NCBI RefSeq assembly: GCF_000027145.1
Contig: NC_013891.1
Coordinates: 620,001-684,000, forward strand
Direction of reading: 5' to 3'
DNA length: 64,000 nucleotides
DNA from: Listeria seeligeri serovar 1/2b str. SLCC3954
GTDB lineage: Bacteria; Bacillota; Bacilli; Lactobacillales; Listeriaceae
In this document: in pieces, positions 17,800-26,913 of the stretch
Layout: each line of letters starts with the position of its first letter
Position numbering within the stretch: position 1 is the first letter of the stretch
Made by a program: the position numbers and the translations under genes
Notes under the pieces: model-generated
Told to the model about the DNA's origin: nothing
Seen by the model: the letters and a program-made list of their open reading frames with translations, nothing else
Databases searched by the model: none

Positions 17800-18834
17800 G
17801 TGCTAATCCCAGATAATTTGCTACAACCACTTATCGGAAAAAAAGAAATAGAGCCAAAAGAGCTGTTAGCAGAAGAATTAGTAGACTTACCATTTATTTC
17901 ACTTTTAATGGAGAAAAATCCTGCACCGCTTTTAAAGGGAGATTCGAAAAACGAAAGCGAAGTGCAGCTGCCGATAAAAGAAATCGTAACACCACTCGTT
18001 TCAGCAAAACTACTAGAGAAAGACGAAGCGCCGAAACTAACTGCTGAACCTTTAGAACTAAAAGAAGTAAAAGATACCCTTATAGCCATCGCGAAACAAG
18101 CAATTAAACCCCAAGTAGAAACATTTCCTCAAGAAGCAAAAGAACCAGTGAAAAATCCCACTCAACAGCAGCCGATGACGGTGCCATTAATAGTACCTGT
18201 TCAGACTCCGCCCACTAAAGAAACACCAAAATTGGCAGAAAACGTCCTAAATAATCAACCAATACTCACTAAATTACCTCAAGAAAAAGAAGCTATCCAA
18301 CTTTTTAAAGCAACGATAAAAGAACCAACTACGGTCAAAGAAGAGATAGTTATTAAAAAGCCAGCAGAAACAACGAATATTTGGCATGAATCAACCAAAC
18401 AAGCCGCGCCAACAGCCAAACTTGAAAGCCCTGTCACATTAAAACAACTCGATAAAACAATCACCGACCAAATCGAGCAACTTCAAAAATTTCAAGTTAA
18501 ACAAAATAAAGCTTTCTTTGCCATTCAACCTGAATCGCTTGGGAAAGTAGAAGTTTTACTCAAAAAAATGCCAGATAAAATCTTTGTACATATTGAATAT
18601 CAAGAGCAGTCCGCCAAACAAAAACTCGAACAGATGGCGCAAGATTTGCATAATCGTTTCCGGGACCGCGGCGTAGAAGTGGCTGTGACCATGACCGAAA
18701 AGCAAGCACCAAAAGATAGCGGACAAGGGTCAGAAGGAAGACAACAAGGAGAAGCTAAAAAAGAAAAAGAACGTGAAAACCCACACCGGGAGCAGCACAA
18801 ACCGAAAGTATTTGATTTAGAGGAGGAGACGTAA
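17800..18834 (+). CDS. FliK-like hook-length control protein
   Basis: This 344-residue protein has a long, low-complexity middle rich in Pro, Thr, Lys and Glu (about residues 60-215). A conserved C-terminal domain (about 225-310) contains the FliK motif IQPESLGKVEVLLKKM followed by VHIEYQ. That layout, a disordered ruler plus the Flg_hook C-terminal domain, is the FliK pattern. It is followed at once by flgD and flgE, the hook cap and hook genes it would serve. The start is GTG with GGGAGG upstream. No other fliK candidate is present in the window. Confidence 0.85.
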   Translation: MLIPDNLLQPLIGKKEIEPKELLAEELVDLPFISLLMEKNPAPLLKGDSKNESEVQLPIKEIVTPLVSAKLLEKDEAPKLTAEPLELKEVKDTLIAIAKQAIKPQVETFPQEAKEPVKNPTQQQPMTVPLIVPVQTPPTKETPKLAENVLNNQPILTKLPQEKEAIQLFKATIKEPTTVKEEIVIKKPAETTNIWHESTKQAAPTAKLESPVTLKQLDKTITDQIEQLQKFQVKQNKAFFAIQPESLGKVEVLLKKMPDKIFVHIEYQEQSAKQKLEQMAQDLHNRFRDRGVEVAVTMTEKQAPKDSGQGSEGRQQGEAKKEKERENPHREQHKPKVFDLEEET

Positions 18835-18835
18835 T

Positions 18836-19258
18836 TTGGACGGAATTAGCAGCTTATCAGGGGCTACTCAAGATACGAATAACGCTGTCACATCAAGTGT
18901 ATCGAAAACACTTGGTAAAGACGATTTTATGAAATTATTTTTAACAAGCTTACAGTATCAAGATCCATCTAGTCCACTTGATACGAATGAAATGATGTCG
19001 CAAATGGCGCAACTCTCTTTGATGGAACAAGTTGCTAATATGACGACCGCTGTCGACAAACTTTCCGAACAAGCACAAAATTCAGCTTTGCAATCTGCTG
19101 TTAATTTTATCGGTAAAGATATTAAAGGCGTTTCACTAAACGGAGAAGTGATTAGCGGTCAAGTAGAAAGCGTTCAGCAGACGACAAATGGCGTAATGTT
19201 GAAATTAAAAGAACAAGATAGTCTCGTGCCACTGACTTATGTAACAGAAATTAATTAA
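18836..19258 (+). CDS. flgD: Hook assembly scaffold FlgD
   Basis: FlgD caps the growing hook. The 140-residue product keeps the conserved N-terminal motif LGKDDFMKLFLTSLQYQDPSSPLDTNEMMSQ in its first 55 residues, as expected; it is a short FlgD, without the extended C-terminal part of enteric forms. The start is TTG, 1 nt after the fliK-like stop, with GGAGGAG upstream. flgE follows. Confidence 0.94.
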   Translation: MDGISSLSGATQDTNNAVTSSVSKTLGKDDFMKLFLTSLQYQDPSSPLDTNEMMSQMAQLSLMEQVANMTTAVDKLSEQAQNSALQSAVNFIGKDIKGVSLNGEVISGQVESVQQTTNGVMLKLKEQDSLVPLTYVTEIN

Positions 19259-19276
19259 AATTTGGGAGTGTGACTT

Positions 19277-20512
19277 ATGAATCAAACTATGTACACAGCT
19301 ATTTCGGGGATGAATGCGTTTCAACAAGCGCTATCAGTTACATCAAATAATATTGCCAACGCTAACACAACAGGATATAAAAAACAAAGCGTCGTTTTCA
19401 ATGACTTACTTTACCAAAACACGATGGGTTCAGTAGCAGGTGGATTGTATGCTGGAACAAACCCAATGAGCTTCGGTTCAGGCGCAAAAATTGGTGCAAT
19501 TTTAACAGATTATACAGCAGGTTCACCAACATCGACTGGCAGAAACAAAGATGCCGCACTTCAAGGTCGTGGTTTTTTCATCGCTGGAGATAATGCTGGC
19601 GGAAATATCGTCTACACTCGTGATGGTAGTTTTGCCGTATCAGATAATAATTATTTAACTACGCAACAAGGTAAATACGTCATGGGCTACGCAACCGACA
19701 AAAACGGGAATGTCTTAAGTGGAAATCTGCAACCAATTCAAATTCCTTTAAATAGTGCCATTCCTGGTGAAGCAACGAAAACAGGTAGCTTGAGCGGGAA
19801 CATTCCACTTGATTGGGGCGAAAAAGATACCATTAATTCTGAGCTTTCGGTTTATGATAACGCCGGCGGAAAACACAAACTACAAGTAAATATGAAAGCT
19901 GGTACTCCAGACGCAAACGGTAATGTTTCTTATGATTACGAAATCCAAATGGACGGAAAAGAGCTGACACCACCAGTAACTGGAACGCTTAACTATAATG
20001 CGCAAGGAGAACTTACGAACGCTGCAGCTCTAAGAAATATCCAAATCAATACGACAGTGAACGGCAAACAAATTGATATGGACTTAAACTTAAGCGGATT
20101 AACTAACTACGGCACTAACCAAGTCTTCTCTCCAACTTCAGATGGAAAAGGTGCAGCAACAGTGAAAGACTACGCGATAACTGATTCTGGCTATATCGCA
20201 GTAAGCTATTCAGACGGTACTGTAATTCCAGTTGCCCAACTCGCAGTCGCTACTTTTTCAAATGAAGATGGTCTTGTGAAAATGGGGAACGGCGAATATG
20301 TTCCTGGACTTTCTTCAGGCGATGCAGTATACGGTGTTGCAGGACAAAACGGCGCAGGGGGAATTAGTGGTTCTTCTCTAGAAGGCTCGAATGTAGATTT
20401 ATCACGGGAGTTTGTTAATTTAATGACTTATCAAAGTGGTTTCCAAGGCAACACAAAAGTTATTCGTGTAGCCGATGACGTGATGAAACAAATCGTAAAC
20501 TTGATTCAGTAG
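19277..20512 (+). CDS. flgE: Flagellar hook protein FlgE
   Basis: FlgE is the hook subunit. The 411-residue product has the N-terminal TAISGMNAFQQALSVTSNNIANANTTGYK and C-terminal GSNVDLSREFVNLMTYQSGFQGNTKVI motifs that form the D0 coiled coil, with a beta-rich variable middle. Length is normal for a Gram-positive hook protein. Confidence 0.96.
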   Translation: MNQTMYTAISGMNAFQQALSVTSNNIANANTTGYKKQSVVFNDLLYQNTMGSVAGGLYAGTNPMSFGSGAKIGAILTDYTAGSPTSTGRNKDAALQGRGFFIAGDNAGGNIVYTRDGSFAVSDNNYLTTQQGKYVMGYATDKNGNVLSGNLQPIQIPLNSAIPGEATKTGSLSGNIPLDWGEKDTINSELSVYDNAGGKHKLQVNMKAGTPDANGNVSYDYEIQMDGKELTPPVTGTLNYNAQGELTNAAALRNIQINTTVNGKQIDMDLNLSGLTNYGTNQVFSPTSDGKGAATVKDYAITDSGYIAVSYSDGTVIPVAQLAVATFSNEDGLVKMGNGEYVPGLSSGDAVYGVAGQNGAGGISGSSLEGSNVDLSREFVNLMTYQSGFQGNTKVIRVADDVMKQIVNLIQ

Positions 20513-20525
20513 GGAGTTTAGCTAA

Positions 20526-20762
20526 ATGAAAATAAATCATAATATTCCACTCAGAATCGACTTTGAGCTAGGGCGAACCAAACAACCAATCGCCAGTTTG
20601 CTAGACGTGAAAAAAGGGACCGTTTTTAGGTTAGAAGATTCTGTCGCTAATGTTGTCAAAATTACGATTTCTGGCAAATGTATTGGTTACGGTGAAATTC
20701 TGACAAAAGACGGAAAAATGTTTGTTAAAATAACCAAATTAGGAGAGGGAAGTTCTTCATGA
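20526..20762 (+). CDS. Small SPOA-domain (FliN-like) protein
   Basis: The 78-residue product is essentially one SPOA domain (PLRIDFELGRTKQPIASLLDV ... KITISGKCIGYGEILTKDGKMFVKI). It lies between flgE and fliM, so it is a likely extra C-ring or export component. It is distinct in sequence from the 99-residue SPOA protein at 17056. Confidence 0.85.
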   Translation: MKINHNIPLRIDFELGRTKQPIASLLDVKKGTVFRLEDSVANVVKITISGKCIGYGEILTKDGKMFVKITKLGEGSSS

Positions 20763-20783
20763 GAGCTAGGGAGTGACAAAAAA

Positions 20784-21776
20784 ATGAGCGATAAATTAAG
20801 TCAAGAACAAATTGACGCCCTGCTTTCCCAAATGAGTGAAGGTAAGGTAGTCGATGAAAGTACGGAAATTGGCGACTTTGGGCGCTTTCATCCCTATGAT
20901 TTTCATAAACCAGAAAAATTTGGTGCTGAACACCTCGAAAGCCTAAAAACCGTTGCATCTGCTTTTACGAAAAAAAGTATGGAGTTTGTTTCCCAGCGTA
21001 TTCGAATTCCGATTCATACCGAAGCAACTCTTGCGGATCAAGTTTCTTTTGCGAGTGGTTATATTGAAACCATGCCAAATGACAGCTACATTTTTTGCAT
21101 TATTGACCTTGGTGACCCAGAACTTGGCCAAATCATTATTGAACTTGATCTGGCTTATGTCATTTATATTCATGAATGCTTGTCTGGCGGAAATCCAAAA
21201 CGGAAACTAAGCGAACGTAGATTACTCTCTGTTTTTGAAGAGCTGACACTGAAGTCGATTTTAGAAAAATTTTGCGAAGCGCTGAAAGAAAGTTTTAAAT
21301 CTGTGCACCCAATTGCACCAGAAATCGTCAGCGTCGAAACTAACCCAGCACTTATTCGTGTGACATCACCAAACGATATGATGGCGCTTGTAAATGTGGA
21401 TATCAAATCAGAGTTTTGGATTAGCACGATGCGGATTGGTGTGCCATTTTTCTCTGTAGAAGAGATTATGAATAAACTCGAAAATGTCGTTGAATACACG
21501 TTTGACAAGCGACGGAATTTTGATGCAGAAGTGGAACAAGAACTGCATCAAGTCGAAAAAGAAGCGCGCATTCGGGTTGGTGAAATTAAAACTACTTGGA
21601 AAGAACTGAATAAGCTAGAAGTGGGCGATGTTTTGCTAACGGAAACACACATCCGCGACACGCTAAAAGGATATGTAACCGAAAAATGGAAATTTGAATG
21701 TTATATGGGAAAAAGTGGTAACCAAAAAGCCGTTAAATTTATGCGTCATACAGGGCGGACAGAGCAGGAGAGGTAG
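20784..21776 (+). CDS. fliM: Flagellar motor switch protein FliM
   Basis: FliM is the C-ring protein that binds phosphorylated CheY. The 330-residue product begins with the CheY-binding peptide (LSQEQIDALLSQM, residues 4-16), then a middle CheC-like domain and a C-terminal SPOA domain. The match to FliM in order and length is good. fliY follows after 2 nt. Confidence 0.96.
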   Translation: MSDKLSQEQIDALLSQMSEGKVVDESTEIGDFGRFHPYDFHKPEKFGAEHLESLKTVASAFTKKSMEFVSQRIRIPIHTEATLADQVSFASGYIETMPNDSYIFCIIDLGDPELGQIIIELDLAYVIYIHECLSGGNPKRKLSERRLLSVFEELTLKSILEKFCEALKESFKSVHPIAPEIVSVETNPALIRVTSPNDMMALVNVDIKSEFWISTMRIGVPFFSVEEIMNKLENVVEYTFDKRRNFDAEVEQELHQVEKEARIRVGEIKTTWKELNKLEVGDVLLTETHIRDTLKGYVTEKWKFECYMGKSGNQKAVKFMRHTGRTEQER

Positions 21777-21778
21777 AA

Positions 21779-23287
21779 GTGGAGCAATTACTAGATAAAA
21801 ATATCACGCAAATGGAACTAGATGTGATAGGAGAAATCGCCAACATTTCGTTTGGCTCAGCTTCTACGGTCTTATCTGATTTATTACACCAACAAGTGAC
21901 AATTTCCACGCCTAAAGTAGAAATTGTTGATATTTATAATACGAAAGACATTGATATTCCGCATGTTGTCTTAGAAGTGAATTTCCACAAAGGAATCGAA
22001 ATGCGGAATTTATTTGTGTTGCAATCAGAAGTTGCTGCCGCTATCGCTGACTTAATGATGATGGGCGACGGAAATATTGATCCAAACGAGGAACTATCAG
22101 AACTTCATTTAAGTGCAGTACAAGAAGCGATGAACCAAATGATGGGGCACTCGGCAACCGCGATGAGTAATATGTTTGGAGAAATGATTGATATCACCAC
22201 ACCAGACATTAAAGTCATTGCTTTAAAAGAACAATTAGAAGATAGCGAAGACCAAACGATGATAAAAGTTGGTTTTGATTTAATCATTGGCGATCTTATT
22301 ACCTCCAATTTAATGCAACTGATTCCCGTAAATAAAGGAAAAGAGCTTGCCAAGAGGTTACTTGGTGATACCGAGCCAGAAAAAGAAGAAATCAATTTAA
22401 CTGCTGAAGAATTAGACGTGTTTTTAGAAGTATGTAATATCGGTATTGGTTCTGCTTCTACCGTCTTATCCAAGCTACTAAATCGAAAAGTTTCGTTAAA
22501 AATCCCAACAGCCAGAGTAATTGATAGTAAAGAGTTTGAATTTAACGAACGTCCTTGTCTCGTGACTAGTGTCGAATTTGTCGAGGGATTACGTTCGAGC
22601 AACACCTTTATTATTAGCAAAAACGCCGCGCTAATTATGGCAGATTTAATGATGATGGGTGATGGCAAAGTTCAAGAAGATGCAGAATTAACTGAGCTTG
22701 AAGTCAGCGCCGTGCAAGAGTTAATGAACCAGATGATGGGCTTTTCTGCTACAGCAATGTCAGAAATGCTCGGGACAAAAATTGATATTAGCCCCCCAAC
22801 GATGGAATTTTGTAATTTTGGCGATACGATGATTCAAAAAAATATCGCTGAAGGTAAAACAGTGGAAGTGATTTTTCCGCTTGAAGTAGAAGGCTTACTA
22901 AAAACACCAATGTACCAAATCTTCAACCCAGCCGCTGCAAAAGAAATGGCGCAACTAATGCTTGCCATTCAAGCTCAAGAAGTAGCAAATAAAGCTGACA
23001 TGCAAGAAATAGAACCTGAAATGCCACTTCCAATCGAGGAAAAAGAAACTTTGTCGGAAATGGAAGCAATTTTAGAAGATATTCCAGTGAAGCTAGAAGT
23101 AGTTTTTGGAACAGCAAAAGTGAAACTAGAAACATTTATTTCCTGGTGTGAAAAAGATGTGATTATTTTAAAAGAAAGTATGAATGAGCCACTTGCCCTG
23201 ATGTTAAATGGCGTCATCATTGGCAAAGGGATTTTAGTCCGTGTCGATGATCATTTTGGGATACAAATGACTGAGTTAGTTAGGTGA
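21779..23287 (+). CDS. fliY: Switch protein FliY with duplicated CheC module
   Basis: FliY combines CheC-type CheY-P phosphatase and switch functions. This product (502 residues, GTG start) is longer than the usual FliY of about 380 because the CheC module occurs twice. Module 1 (about 5-200) has the helices LDVIGEIANISFGSASTVLS and LSAVQEAMNQMMGHSATAMS. Module 2 (about 210-405) has LDVFLEVCNIGIGSASTVLS and VSAVQELMNQMMGFSATAMS. A SPOA domain follows at about 430-502. Each module keeps the E-x-x-N type catalytic pairs, so four phosphatase sites are possible. It overlaps the next gene by 4 nt. Confidence 0.93.
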   Translation: MEQLLDKNITQMELDVIGEIANISFGSASTVLSDLLHQQVTISTPKVEIVDIYNTKDIDIPHVVLEVNFHKGIEMRNLFVLQSEVAAAIADLMMMGDGNIDPNEELSELHLSAVQEAMNQMMGHSATAMSNMFGEMIDITTPDIKVIALKEQLEDSEDQTMIKVGFDLIIGDLITSNLMQLIPVNKGKELAKRLLGDTEPEKEEINLTAEELDVFLEVCNIGIGSASTVLSKLLNRKVSLKIPTARVIDSKEFEFNERPCLVTSVEFVEGLRSSNTFIISKNAALIMADLMMMGDGKVQEDAELTELEVSAVQELMNQMMGFSATAMSEMLGTKIDISPPTMEFCNFGDTMIQKNIAEGKTVEVIFPLEVEGLLKTPMYQIFNPAAAKEMAQLMLAIQAQEVANKADMQEIEPEMPLPIEEKETLSEMEAILEDIPVKLEVVFGTAKVKLETFISWCEKDVIILKESMNEPLALMLNGVIIGKGILVRVDDHFGIQMTELVR

Positions 23288-24702
23288 AAAATGTGCGTAA
23301 ACTGGGAGTATTAATCATTTTGTTTTGGATGGCTTTTTCGTATCAAGCAGATGCTACGGAAATAATTCCACCGATGATTTCACTTGAAAATGAACAAACA
23401 GAATATACGGCCGGAGAAGAAATTCACTTTCGCCTTGAAAATGCGGAAGACTTAAAAATCGTTTTAATTAATGAACAAGGTCAGAAGCGTTTTTTGAAGG
23501 AGCCGGTTTATACGGTAACTGATTCGGATTTAGATGGTAGCTACCGCGCCGAGCTATATCAAAAAGAGAAGCTTGAACCAGTGTTAGTTGCCGAAGATTT
23601 ATTTCAGGTGAAGCAACTTGATGAAATAACTCCAGACGATACACCGCCCAGTTTTTCAGCTATAGATATTAGCCATGATACCGATATTTTACCAACAATC
23701 GTGCTGCACGTATCCATCGAAGCTAGCGATGATGAATCAGGAGTGAAAGCTGCAACACTCATCATTCAAGGGGATTCTAACAAAGCGGAAGTACAATTAA
23801 CTCAAAACATTTGGACGGAAAAATGGGAAGGCGAACTAGCATTAACAGATTTTCAGCTAGGAGAAAAAATTACTTTTGCGGTAAGACTGATGGATTTTGC
23901 TGACAATGAAATAACCGTGGATACTTTAAAAGAACTACAACTATATCAGCCAAAAGCACCTACTATCAGCTATAACGGAATGGATATCTTAGCTGAACAG
24001 AAGAAAATCGTCCAAGTTGGTGATGAAATCGAGCTGACATTGGATAAATATGCAACTGAATTTCCCACTTTTGAATCCGAAAGTGGAAAAGTAATCCCGT
24101 TAATCTGGCAAAAAAATCCAACTGGCTGGCAAGGAAGTTTGACGCTTACGCAAGATCTTGTAGGCGAAATCATCCAAATACCAGCGTTTGGACCGAAACT
24201 ACTAATTCGAACCAATAGCAAACCATTTCATTCCATCGAATTAATTAAAAACACTATTTTAACAGGAATAATTAATGAAGATTTTGCTACTATTTCACAA
24301 CTTTATATTGATGTAAATGGTAGTCGCTATGCGGTGATACGGGATGGTGTGCGATTTACAAGTGAAGAAATAACGACCACTGGAAACATTACGCTTTACT
24401 GGACAGACTGGGACGGGCAAATTTACAGTGAAGTACTAGTGCAAAAAATTAAGCCGATACTTCCTCCAATACATAAAGAAATAATTACCAGTAAACCAGT
24501 TATACCAAAAGAAAATCACCCAATTTTCACAACACCAGCTCCTAAGCCAGAAAATCCAGTGAAAAAGCTTGAAAATACGTCAAATAAGCAAGCAAAGAAA
24601 GAAAATAAATCAACTAACAACTCTAGCAGTATCCCGTTTTGGGTTCCTTCGCTTATCATTATTGGCATCATTATTTTTTCGGGAAATAAAGCAATGAAAT
24701 AA
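23284..24702 (+). CDS. Secreted membrane-anchored protein of unknown function
   Basis: This 472-residue protein has an N-terminal signal peptide (residues 5-25), beta-rich regions that look Ig-like (about 30-380), a Pro/Lys-rich stretch and a C-terminal membrane helix (about 447-465). I do not recognise the family. The start GTG overlaps the fliY stop. Because it is in the middle of the hook-filament operon and would expose a large domain outside the membrane, a wall-facing flagellar role is plausible, but that is inference. No sortase LPXTG motif is present. Confidence 0.75.
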   Translation: MKNVRKLGVLIILFWMAFSYQADATEIIPPMISLENEQTEYTAGEEIHFRLENAEDLKIVLINEQGQKRFLKEPVYTVTDSDLDGSYRAELYQKEKLEPVLVAEDLFQVKQLDEITPDDTPPSFSAIDISHDTDILPTIVLHVSIEASDDESGVKAATLIIQGDSNKAEVQLTQNIWTEKWEGELALTDFQLGEKITFAVRLMDFADNEITVDTLKELQLYQPKAPTISYNGMDILAEQKKIVQVGDEIELTLDKYATEFPTFESESGKVIPLIWQKNPTGWQGSLTLTQDLVGEIIQIPAFGPKLLIRTNSKPFHSIELIKNTILTGIINEDFATISQLYIDVNGSRYAVIRDGVRFTSEEITTTGNITLYWTDWDGQIYSEVLVQKIKPILPPIHKEIITSKPVIPKENHPIFTTPAPKPENPVKKLENTSNKQAKKENKSTNNSSSIPFWVPSLIIIGIIIFSGNKAMK

Positions 24703-24725
24703 AAAGCAGAAGTGAGGTGGAGGGT

Positions 24726-25886
24726 ATGAAAATAGATGGCATTCAAGAATCCGCGGAAAATCGTAACCAATTAGACCGGGAAATAATTAAACAAAATCCA
24801 CTGGCAAAAGAAGTGACAAAAGCCCAGATGACTACCGAAGTTGCAACAGGAAAAACACCGCCCGTATCATTTTCCTTTCAAGAGTTAAGTAATTTACAAC
24901 TGAGTGGAACTGCAACAAATTTAGAACTATACATGAAATTAATGATGAACAATGCTAAAAAAGCCAATGACTTAATTTTCTATGTGATGCGTGCTGGAAT
25001 TAAAAATCCGACTGATTCAACAAAATGGCAAACTGTTAGAAGAGAAATTAGCAGCCAACTAAGCACGATTTTAATGAAACAACATAATTTTGAAGCGTAT
25101 TTTTCAGAAAACCCAGCAAATCAAAAACTTTTTTTAGCCAATCAGAAGATAATGAACGAAATATCGTTTCTGCTAAAAATGCTACCAACTTTGACATTTG
25201 AGACAACTGGCAAGTACGATTTCTTGCGGACGATGCAAATTGCTTCCGGAAACATGGAAAAAGGTATTCAAATGATGCGCGAGTTTCAAGGACACATTGA
25301 GCATGCGACGAAGCTAGATCCGATTGTGGAAGCAAAACAAGAAACGAACTGGATGATTAAAGTTTTGCGTGAATTTGGCAATATGTTTCACGCACGTCAC
25401 TTAATGCCTTATGAACTACAAGCGGAAAACATTAATATTTGGAAATTTGGTAGTGAATATTTAAAAATGATGAACCAACTTTTACCTCAAATCGGCGCTT
25501 TTCCAAATGGCAATATCCAAATTTTTCATCAGCAAGCGACCAAACCACTAACAGAACTTTTCCAAGAGTTGCAAAGATTAGCTGACGGACAAATGACGCA
25601 AGGAAGTATCGCTGTGATTTTGGACCGAATGCAAGGACAATTAACTAGACTGTCGCAACTTTTTCAAAAAATGGAGGTGGAGGCAGGTTTTACAGAGGCT
25701 GAACGAATTTTAGGAAGTGTTGACGCCGAATTTGCTAGTGATATGACAAAAATGATGCTATTAGCGCAACAAGAAATGTCATTTTTAGATTTATTAGTTA
25801 AAGATTTCCGAAGCGTGTCGAAACAACCAGTCTTTTTTATGATAGTAGCCATTTTTATTATTTTATTATTTTTTATTTTATTTTAA
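24726..25886 (+). CDS. Helical tail-anchored protein of unknown function
   Basis: This 386-residue, mainly helical cytoplasmic protein ends in one membrane helix right at the C-terminus (FFMIVAIFIILLFFILF), so it is a likely tail-anchored protein. I do not recognise a family. The ATG at 24726 fits the AGGTGGAGGG site; a GTG at 24717 lies inside that site. It is the last gene before a gap with MogR boxes, so it ends the cheY operon segment. Confidence 0.75.
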   Translation: MKIDGIQESAENRNQLDREIIKQNPLAKEVTKAQMTTEVATGKTPPVSFSFQELSNLQLSGTATNLELYMKLMMNNAKKANDLIFYVMRAGIKNPTDSTKWQTVRREISSQLSTILMKQHNFEAYFSENPANQKLFLANQKIMNEISFLLKMLPTLTFETTGKYDFLRTMQIASGNMEKGIQMMREFQGHIEHATKLDPIVEAKQETNWMIKVLREFGNMFHARHLMPYELQAENINIWKFGSEYLKMMNQLLPQIGAFPNGNIQIFHQQATKPLTELFQELQRLADGQMTQGSIAVILDRMQGQLTRLSQLFQKMEVEAGFTEAERILGSVDAEFASDMTKMMLLAQQEMSFLDLLVKDFRSVSKQPVFFMIVAIFIILLFFILF

Positions 25887-25907
25887 AAAAGATATTTTTT
25901 AAAAAAA
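25876..25907 (+). promoter_or_regulatory. Two MogR-type boxes before the yaaR-flgK segment
   Basis: TTTT-N5-AAAA motifs occur at 25876-25888 (overlapping the preceding stop codon) and 25895-25907 (T6A7). A TATAAT follows at 25933-25938; no good -35 is visible. This suggests an internal MogR-controlled promoter for the downstream filament and basal-body genes. Confidence 0.7.
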
Positions 25908-25992
25908 TATATACTTTTTAGGATTGTTTCAGTATAATTGAATAGAAAAATAACGTTTAGAAAGCGAAAATGAGTTTTTCGGGGGAAAAAGG

Positions 25993-26457
25993 ATGAATAA
26001 TGTTTCAATAAGCCAGATTTCGCAGTCCAAACAGACAAATTTAGTTAGGGGAATGCAAGAATTAAACCAAACGCAGCAGCTTTATTTCGAGCAAATGAAA
26101 GCAAATGGCAAGAAACAAAGTCCATCCCTTACAGAAATCAAGGAATTAATTACCGAAGTTACAGATAAAAAAACGCTCGTCGAAATGGATATGACGGTCG
26201 ATAACGTTTTAAGCTATAAAAAAGCTGTCCAATCATTTTTGAATTTTTATGTAAATAATGTGATGGATTACGATAATGTCGAAAGCAGGCATCCGAAATA
26301 TGGCTTTTCTCAAAAAATGACGATTTTAAAGCAAGTAGAAAAACAAACAAGTGAATTAGATGATGTGATGAATTTAATTGATACAAAAACTGGACATTTA
26401 GACATGCTAAACCGAATTGGTGAAATTACTGGCATGATTCTCGATGTTGTATTGTAG
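25993..26457 (+). CDS. YaaR-like protein (DUF327 family)
   Basis: This 154-residue soluble protein has a C-terminal half that follows the YaaR/DUF327 pattern: YKKAVQSFLNFYV, then a charged gap, KMTILKQVEKQTSELDDV, and the closing LNRIGEITGMILDVVL. The family is widespread in Firmicutes and its biochemical role is unknown to me. Here it is embedded in the flagellar operon, 9 nt ahead of a FlgN-like gene, which ties this member to motility. Confidence 0.8.
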   Translation: MNNVSISQISQSKQTNLVRGMQELNQTQQLYFEQMKANGKKQSPSLTEIKELITEVTDKKTLVEMDMTVDNVLSYKKAVQSFLNFYVNNVMDYDNVESRHPKYGFSQKMTILKQVEKQTSELDDVMNLIDTKTGHLDMLNRIGEITGMILDVVL

Positions 26458-26466
26458 GTGATGGGA

Positions 26467-26895
26467 ATGCAGGAAGAAATCCAAAAACAATTGGAAAAGT
26501 TAATCGAATGTAATGAAAAAGCGAATCAAGAAGCCATTTTACTAGGAAAACTTATCCAAGCCGAAAATTGGTTAGAAGCGGAAGAGCACCAATTAGGGCT
26601 CCAACGTGAATTAGCCATTTTACAAAAAGAATATGAAGCTTTGAAAGTGGCGATTGGTGAAAATAATACCTTACAACAATGGCAAAGAACTTTGACACCA
26701 GCTGAAAATGCGCTTATCAATGAACGAAAAGGATTACTGCTTGAAAAAGAAGCTGCCTTACGAGTGAGCGTGCAAGAAAATCAAATTAAAACCGAAATGC
26801 AGCTAGCGTTTTCTGAACATATGGTGGATGTTATTACCGGCCATCACGCAGAAACGCAAGCCGAAAATAATATGATGATTAACGAGACTTTTTAG
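26467..26895 (+). CDS. FlgN-like export chaperone (by position and coiled coil)
   Basis: This is a 142-residue acidic helical protein. It lies directly upstream of flgK-flgL, where flgN is normally found, and its length is typical for FlgN, the chaperone of the hook-filament junction proteins. The repeated helical pattern and the N-terminal EEIQKQLEKLIECNEKANQEAILLG fit, but sequence identity within this family is always low. I prefer the ATG at 26467, 7 nt after AGGTG, over GTG 26458 or ATG 26461. Confidence 0.65.
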   Translation: MQEEIQKQLEKLIECNEKANQEAILLGKLIQAENWLEAEEHQLGLQRELAILQKEYEALKVAIGENNTLQQWQRTLTPAENALINERKGLLLEKEAALRVSVQENQIKTEMQLAFSEHMVDVITGHHAETQAENNMMINETF

Positions 26896-26913
26896 TAAAC
26901 GGAGGGATTTTTT

